DNA from: Pseudomonas canadensis
GTDB taxonomy: Bacteria; Pseudomonadota; Gammaproteobacteria; Pseudomonadales; Pseudomonadaceae
Assembly (NCBI RefSeq): GCF_000503215.1
Contig: NZ_AYTD01000013.1
Location: 610,009 to 674,008 of the forward strand
DNA: 64,000 nucleotides
Direction of reading: 5' to 3'
Position 1 is the first letter of the stretch. Each line of letters opens with the position of its first letter. The position numbers and the translations under genes were made by a program. Of the stretch, positions 58,982-64,000 are shown in pieces. The notes below the pieces were generated by a model that ran no database searches, was not told the DNA's origin, and worked only from the letters and a program-made list of their open reading frames with translations.

Positions 58982-60364
58982 ATGAACGCGACTACCCACG
59001 CCCTCTCGATCAACCCGGCCAACGGCGAAACGGTCGGCAGCTATCCGTATGAAACCGCGCAGCAACTGGACGCCGCCCTCGACCGCTCCACCCTCGCCTT
59101 CCGCGCCTGGCGCCGCCAGCCAGTGAGCCAGCGCGCCGAGTTGCTGCTGAGCCTGGCCAGCGCGTTGCGCGAACAAGCCGAAGACATGGCGCAGATGATC
59201 ACCCTGGAAATGGGCAAACCCATCGCCCAGGCCCGTGCCGAAATCGAAAAATGCGCGCAACTCAGCGAATGGTACGCCGCCCACGGCCCGGCCATGCTCG
59301 CCCCTGAGCCGACCCTGGTAGACAATGGCAGCGCGCAGATCGAATACCGCCCGCTGGGCCCGATCTTCGCCGTGATGCCGTGGAACTTCCCGGTGTGGCA
59401 AGTGCTGCGCGGCGCCGTGCCGACGATGCTGGCCGGCAACACCTACGTGCTCAAACATGCGCCGAACGTGATGGGCAGCGCCTATCTGATCCAGCTGGCG
59501 TTCCAAAAGGCCGGTTTCGCCGATGGCCTGTTTGAAGTGGTCAACGTGACCAACGAGGGCGTGTCCAAAGCCATTGCCGACCCGCGCATCGCCGCCGTCA
59601 CCCTCACCGGCAGCGTGCGTGCTGGCGTCGCCATCGGTTCCCAGGCCGGTGCCGCGCTGAAAAAATGCGTGCTGGAGCTGGGCGGTTCCGACCCCTTTAT
59701 CGTGCTCAACGACGCCGACCTCGACGCCGCCGTGCAAGCCGCGCTGATCGGTCGTTTCCAGAACAGCGGCCAAGTCTGCGCCGCCGCCAAACGCCTGATC
59801 ATCGAGGAAGGCGTAGTGGAAGCCTTCACCGCCAAATTCCTGGAAGCCAGCCGTGCCTTGGTGATGGGCGACCCGACGTCAGCCACCACCTACATCGGCC
59901 CGATGGCACGCTTCGACCTGCGCGACGAGTTGCATGGCCAGGTCCAGGCCACTCTGGAAGAAGGCGCGACCCTGCTGCTGGGCGGCAATAAAGTACCCGG
60001 CGCCGGTAATTACTACGAGCCGACCGTACTGGGTAACGTCACCGACCAGATGACTTCGTTCAAACAGGAACTCTTCGGCCCGGTCGCTTCGATCATCACC
60101 GCCCGCGACGCCGACCACGCCGTGGCCCTGGCGAATGACAGCGAGTTCGGCCTCACCGCGAGCATCTTCACCACCGACCCGGCCAAGGCGCGCGATATCG
60201 CCAACCAGCTGGAAACCGGCGGCATCTTCGTCAACGCCTTCAGCGTTTCCGACCCTCGGGTGGCGTTTGGTGGCGTGAAAAAGAGTGGTTTTGGCCGCGA
60301 GCTGTCGCACTTTGGCGTGCGGGAGTTCTGCAACGCGCAGACGGTGTGGCTGGACCGCAAGTAA
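58982..60364 (+). CDS. sad: Succinate-semialdehyde dehydrogenase (Sad/YneI-like)
   Basis: This 460-residue NAD(P)-dependent aldehyde dehydrogenase has the FNFPVW-type block PWNFPVWQVLRGAVPTMLA, the glutamate motif LELGGSDPFIVL and the nucleophile Cys in NSGQVCAAAKR. Length and sequence are closest to the short Sad/YneI type rather than GabD. It oxidises succinate semialdehyde to succinate. The start at MNATTHALSINPA is chosen over a 30-codon extension that enters the shared promoter region. It is divergent from a LysR gene. Confidence 0.86.
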   Translation: MNATTHALSINPANGETVGSYPYETAQQLDAALDRSTLAFRAWRRQPVSQRAELLLSLASALREQAEDMAQMITLEMGKPIAQARAEIEKCAQLSEWYAAHGPAMLAPEPTLVDNGSAQIEYRPLGPIFAVMPWNFPVWQVLRGAVPTMLAGNTYVLKHAPNVMGSAYLIQLAFQKAGFADGLFEVVNVTNEGVSKAIADPRIAAVTLTGSVRAGVAIGSQAGAALKKCVLELGGSDPFIVLNDADLDAAVQAALIGRFQNSGQVCAAAKRLIIEEGVVEAFTAKFLEASRALVMGDPTSATTYIGPMARFDLRDELHGQVQATLEEGATLLLGGNKVPGAGNYYEPTVLGNVTDQMTSFKQELFGPVASIITARDADHAVALANDSEFGLTASIFTTDPAKARDIANQLETGGIFVNAFSVSDPRVAFGGVKKSGFGRELSHFGVREFCNAQTVWLDRK

Positions 60365-60395
60365 CACACGTGGGTGGTGCGGGCACGGGTTGTGG

Positions 60396-61304
60396 CTATC
60401 GCCCTCCCAGCCCCGCCACCAAGGCTTCCAGCACCACACTGACCTTGGGCAACGCCTGGCGATTCCTTACCCAGGCCAGCCTGATCGCAGCCCCCTCGGT
60501 GGCCAGCTGCGGCAGCACCTCAACCAACTTGCCTTCCTCCAGCGATGGCCGGACGACCCACGACGGCAGTTGCACGATCCCACAACCGGCCAACGCGGCC
60601 TGCATCAAGCCATCGCCATTGCCAATCACCAGGTGCGGCGACATCTGCCAGCGCCGTGCAGTGCCCTGTTCACCGGCGAAGTTCCAGGGGCTGACGCGTC
60701 CGTCCACCCAGCCGTAGGCGAGGCACTGATGCCGTTCAAGCTCACGCTCGCACGTCGGGGTGCCATGGTTCGCCAAGTAATCCGGCGAGGCACACAACGT
60801 ATGCCATTCGTGCGCGAGCACACGCTGTTCGATCGTGTCTGGCCAGCCCTGCGCCCCACCGACACGCACCACCAGATCCACACCCTCCTTGAACGGGTCC
60901 ACTAACCCGTCGCTGAAGGAAATGTGCGGCACCAAGGACGGAAAAGTCTTCAGCAAAGGCAGCAGCACCGGCAACACCCGGACGCGCCCAAACACATTGG
61001 GCAGATCAATGCGCACACGTCCACGCGGCTCGCTTTGCTCGGCGCGCAGCGACAGCTCGGCCTCCTCCAGGTCAGCCAGCACCCCCGTACAGGTACGGTA
61101 AAACTCCACACCGGCCTCGGTGAGGGACAAGCGCCGCGTTGTGCGCAGGAACAGTCGAGCGCCCAGGCGCGTTTCGAGCCGCGCGATGCTTTTGCTGATG
61201 GCCGAGGCAGTCAGGCTCATTTTCTCGGCAGCGGCGGTAAAGCTGCCGGAGTCCGCGACACACACAAACACATCAATACCTTTCAAGCGTTCGGAAGAAA
61301 ACAT
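60396..61304 (-). CDS. LysR-family regulator divergent from MFS permease
   Basis: This 302-residue regulator has the HTH GIDVFVCVADSGSFTAAAEK followed by LTASAISKSIARLE, and a PBP2 effector domain of the CrgA/YhjC-like group. It is divergent from the MFS gene with a 110-bp gap. It probably represses or activates the transporter in response to its substrate. Confidence 0.87.
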   Translation of the reverse strand: MFSSERLKGIDVFVCVADSGSFTAAAEKMSLTASAISKSIARLETRLGARLFLRTTRRLSLTEAGVEFYRTCTGVLADLEEAELSLRAEQSEPRGRVRIDLPNVFGRVRVLPVLLPLLKTFPSLVPHISFSDGLVDPFKEGVDLVVRVGGAQGWPDTIEQRVLAHEWHTLCASPDYLANHGTPTCERELERHQCLAYGWVDGRVSPWNFAGEQGTARRWQMSPHLVIGNGDGLMQAALAGCGIVQLPSWVVRPSLEEGKLVEVLPQLATEGAAIRLAWVRNRQALPKVSVVLEALVAGLGGR

Positions 61305-61414
61305 GCACGCCCCGCATTTGTGAATTCAGGTCAGCCAAACTTGTAATTAACATCCTAAATCAGAATTCAAATCAACAGTAAGCTATGGCCGATGAACCTG
61401 GCACTGAGGCTCGG

Positions 61415-62614
61415 ATGCTGACCACGCTGAAAAACTACCCCCTGACCGTCAACCTGCTTCTGAGTGCGTCACTGGTGTTGACCCTCGCCAGGGCCATCAC
61501 CCTGCCCTATCTGGTGATCTACCTGTCGAGCCAGTTCCAATTGGGCGTCGCCGACATCGGCCTGGTGATCGGCAGTTCACTGATCGTCGGCTCATTATTG
61601 AGCCTGTACGGCGGTTTCCTGGTGGACAGCCAGCCAGGTTACCGCTTGATCCTGGGCTGTTGCGCGGTGTTCACCTGCGGGTTTCTGGGAGCGTTTGCCG
61701 CGCGGGACCTGTGGGTGTTCTACGCCTGCCTGGTCGCGATCAACCTGGCGTACGCCGTCATTGATATCGCAGTCAAATCAGGATTTGGCCGCCTACTGCC
61801 CGTCGATGCGCGCAGCGAAGCGTTTTCGATCAAATACACCCTGACCAACATCGGCTACGCCGTCGGCCCTTTTCTCGGTGCGGGACTGGCCGCGCTCGCC
61901 ATCAGCCTGCCCTTCCTGGCGTCGGCGATGCTGGGCGCCGGTTTTTTTATCGTTTACGCCGTGTGGGGTGACAAGCACTCGATGCCCGTGGACACAAGCC
62001 AGCCCGGCGCGCCATTCCTGGCGGTCGGCAAAGTGCTGCTCAGTGATTATCGGCTGGTGTGTTTTACCCTGGGCGGTGCACTCAGTGCCGTGGTGTTCGG
62101 CCAATTCACCGCTTACCTCTCGCAATATCTGATCGTCACCACGACACCCGAAATGGCCTACCGGATAATCAGCAGCGTGGTGGCCACCAACGCGCTGATG
62201 GTGATCAGCCTGCAGTACGTGATCGGCAAGCGAATCACCCATCAGCACTTGAATCTGTGGCTCGCAGGTGGGTTGGGCATGTTCATCGTCGGCCTGGCGG
62301 GGTTCGGCTTGTCCACCTCGCTGATGTTCTGGGTGGTAGCCATGGCGGTCTTCACGCTGGGAGAGATCATCGTGTTCCCTGCCGAGTACATGTTCATCGA
62401 CATCATCGCCCCCGATCACCTGCGGGGCATGTACTACGCTGCGCAAAACCTGGGCAACGTTGGCGCAGCCTTGGGCCCGGTGCTGTGCGGGATGGTGTTG
62501 GCGACACACCCCGCCCACACCATGTTCTATATGCTCGCGCTGTTTGTGGTCGCGGGCGGGTTGCTCTACAGCCTGGGCGCGTCTCTGGCAGGCAAGGTTA
62601 ACGCTGCCACCTGA
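61415..62614 (+). CDS. MFS transporter (MdtH-like)
   Basis: This 399-residue protein has about twelve membrane segments and the motif-A-like loop GSLLSLYGGFLVDSQPGYR after TM2. It is closest to the MdtH group of drug exporters, which is a weak functional clue. The start at 61415 is preferred over an ATG at 61385 because ten polar residues before it are atypical. The divergent LysR gene is its likely regulator. Confidence 0.83.
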   Translation: MLTTLKNYPLTVNLLLSASLVLTLARAITLPYLVIYLSSQFQLGVADIGLVIGSSLIVGSLLSLYGGFLVDSQPGYRLILGCCAVFTCGFLGAFAARDLWVFYACLVAINLAYAVIDIAVKSGFGRLLPVDARSEAFSIKYTLTNIGYAVGPFLGAGLAALAISLPFLASAMLGAGFFIVYAVWGDKHSMPVDTSQPGAPFLAVGKVLLSDYRLVCFTLGGALSAVVFGQFTAYLSQYLIVTTTPEMAYRIISSVVATNALMVISLQYVIGKRITHQHLNLWLAGGLGMFIVGLAGFGLSTSLMFWVVAMAVFTLGEIIVFPAEYMFIDIIAPDHLRGMYYAAQNLGNVGAALGPVLCGMVLATHPAHTMFYMLALFVVAGGLLYSLGASLAGKVNAAT

Positions 62615-62617
62615 ACA

Positions 62618-62923
62618 TCAGCAGCGCACATGCCGACGCACACACTGCACCAGCCCGTCCAGCGCCTGCGACTTCACCGGCGCCAGCACGCAGACCGTGT
62701 GCTCGCGCTGATCCTCCTTCACCGTCAGGGTGTAATGCACCTGGCCCGGATTACCGGTGGCAGGTGCATTGCTTTGCGGCAATTGAAAGAAGTCGCAGGC
62801 CTCGACAAGCCGCCGCAACTCCTGCTGGTCCTGCTCCGGCAGCGCGTCCAGTTCCACCGTCTGTGGCTTGGCCAGGCCCGGAAAGAACCCAGGCCCGCCA
62901 TTTTCCTTGATTGAAATTTGCAT
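62618..62923 (-). CDS. Emfourin-type protealysin inhibitor
   Basis: This 101-residue protein starts MQISIKENGGPGFFPGLAKP and ends in a FxLP-containing central helix, a YTLTVKEDQREHTVCV strand and a Cys-rich tail. It matches the emfourin family, small inhibitors encoded beside protealysin-like M4 proteases. It is 14 bp after the protease gene. It probably binds the active site of the partner protease in the cytoplasm. The start is the internal ATG at 62923; the frame opens earlier without support. Confidence 0.82.
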   Translation of the reverse strand: MQISIKENGGPGFFPGLAKPQTVELDALPEQDQQELRRLVEACDFFQLPQSNAPATGNPGQVHYTLTVKEDQREHTVCVLAPVKSQALDGLVQCVRRHVRC

Positions 62924-62937
62924 GGTTGTTCCTCGCG

Positions 62938-64000
62938 TCAGACAGCAATGCCGACCGCTTTCCAACCGTCCTTGACCGCTTTCTGTTCATCCTTGTTTGC
63001 GCCGTAGAGTCGGCCCGCAACATCGTAAGTGATACGCGCAAAGCGCAGAAAGCCGGAGTTGGGCCGCAGCCGCGCATCGCGCAGCGCGTCATACCAGATG
63101 CGCCCGGCGCGCTCCCAGGCAAACCCGCCCAGCGCTGTCGCCACCTGGTAGAACGCATGGTTGGGAATGCCGGAATTGATATGCACCCCGCCGTTATCCT
63201 CGTAGGTTTGCACAAAATCATCCATGTGCCCGGGCTGCGGGTCCTTGCCCAGCAGTTTGTCGTCAAACGCGGTGCCGGGGGCTTTCATCGAACGCAGGGC
63301 GGTGCCTTTGATCTTCTTGGTGAACAGCCCTTTGCCGATCAGCCAATCAGCGTCTTCCGCGCTTTGCTTCAAGGCATATTGCTTGATGAGCGAGCCGAAC
63401 ACATCCGACAGTGACTCGTTCAACGCTCCGGACTGATTGAAATACATCAGCTTGGCCTCGTCCTCGGTGACGCCATGGGCCAACTCATGGCCAATTACGT
63501 CAAGCGCCACCGTGAAGCGGTTGAACAACTGCGCATCCCCATCGCCAAACACCATCTGGGTCGAGTTCCAGAACGCATTGTTGTAGTTCTGGCCAAAATG
63601 CACCGTGGCATCCAGCGCCATACCGGCGTCGTCGATGGAGTTGCGATCAAAGACCTGGTCGAAAAAATCGAAGGTGGCGCCCAAGCCCTCGTAGGCTTCG
63701 TCCACCGCGGCATCACCGCTGGCGGGTTGCCCCTCACCACGCACCAGCGTGCCCGGCAGGCTGTCGGTGCCCTCGGCGCTGTAGATCGAGCGGCGCTTAT
63801 CGGCCCCCATGGCCAGGGCCATGTGTGCCGGTCCTTTGGCAGGTTCGGCGACCATGCGCAACGAGCGGAACGTCGTGTCCTTGGCGCGGGTGCGCAAGGC
63901 GACCTCCCGTTGCGCTTTATCACCGTTGCGCGCGATCTGGTCGAGCATATAGGGCGGGATCAGGCAGAAAATCGGATTGCGATGCGGCTGACGAACACAC
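62938..64000 (-). CDS. Protealysin-like M4 metalloprotease (5' end missing)
   Basis: At least 353 residues are visible. The frame runs open to the right edge and the true start is beyond it. The upstream part reads RNPIFCLIPPYML, the conserved start of the short protealysin propeptide. The zinc motif HELAH lies in VIGHELAHGVTEDEA, with the third ligand Glu in GALNESLSDVFG and the His of the active site in DNGGVHINSGIPNHAFY. No signal peptide is seen, as usual in protealysins. It is a thermolysin-fold protease, likely acting in the cytoplasm or after release, with an inhibitor encoded next to it. Confidence 0.92.
   Translation of the reverse strand, partial: CVRQPHRNPIFCLIPPYMLDQIARNGDKAQREVALRTRAKDTTFRSLRMVAEPAKGPAHMALAMGADKRRSIYSAEGTDSLPGTLVRGEGQPASGDAAVDEAYEGLGATFDFFDQVFDRNSIDDAGMALDATVHFGQNYNNAFWNSTQMVFGDGDAQLFNRFTVALDVIGHELAHGVTEDEAKLMYFNQSGALNESLSDVFGSLIKQYALKQSAEDADWLIGKGLFTKKIKGTALRSMKAPGTAFDDKLLGKDPQPGHMDDFVQTYEDNGGVHINSGIPNHAFYQVATALGGFAWERAGRIWYDALRDARLRPNSGFLRFARITYDVAGRLYGANKDEQKAVKDGWKAVGIAV

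Overview
The window looks like chromosomal DNA from a member of the Pseudomonas fluorescens group. GC content is high, an RsmE-type CsrA and a Pseudomonas-type periplasmic glutaminase-asparaginase are present, and typical Pseudomonas REP/REPIN doublets lie between genes. The long array leuC-leuD-(methyltransferase)-leuB-asd-usg-fimV-truA-trpF-accD-folC-SPOR-cvpA-purF-metZ is the conserved Pseudomonas order. Species and strain cannot be fixed from the sequence alone.

Layout. 1-7.1 kb: a leftward ribose operon rbsB-A-C-R-K-D ending in a secreted nucleoside hydrolase, with a perfect 14-bp LacI-family operator upstream. 7.2-8.7 kb: periplasmic asparaginase behind AauR-like sites and a sigma-54-type promoter. 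8.9-9.9 kb: a small DUF1654 gene under a perfect LexA box, followed directly by endonuclease I. 9.9-15.5 kb: SPOR lipoprotein, rsmE, HAD phosphatase, secreted hydrolase, DUF2790 protein and a two-component system. 15.5-17.8 kb: pyroglutamyl-peptidase with a DUF969/DUF979 5-oxoproline transporter. 18-21.2 kb: small envelope genes, a PuuB-like oxidase and tRNAs Val(GAC), Asp, Asp and Val(TAC). 21.2-39.6 kb: a housekeeping block for methionine, purine, folate, fatty acid, tryptophan, lysine/threonine and leucine synthesis plus tRNA modification. 39.7-44 kb: LysR regulator and a large PAS-GGDEF-EAL protein.

44.0-48.2 kb is the most unusual part. Three leftward genes follow a canonical hrp box (HrpL promoter) and have N-termini of the type III export kind. 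The last two share a roughly 190-residue domain whose Q-x5-C and GHS motifs resemble papain/calpain-like cysteine proteases. The final protein carries three tandem copies; in the first two the Cys is Ser and the His is Ala, and only the third keeps both. The first gene contains exact 84-bp tandem repeats. I recognise none of the three as a described effector. They are candidate type III secreted proteins of an undescribed family; no secretion apparatus lies in the window.

48.6-64 kb: dusC, thioesterase, hydrolase and TetR genes; a tandemly duplicated tRNA-Glu/tRNA-Ala pair; gltX; uvrB and aromatic aminotransferase (divergent); two LysR genes each divergent from an enzyme or transporter gene (succinate-semialdehyde dehydrogenase, MFS permease); and an emfourin-type inhibitor gene downstream of an M4 protealysin-like protease that runs off the right edge.
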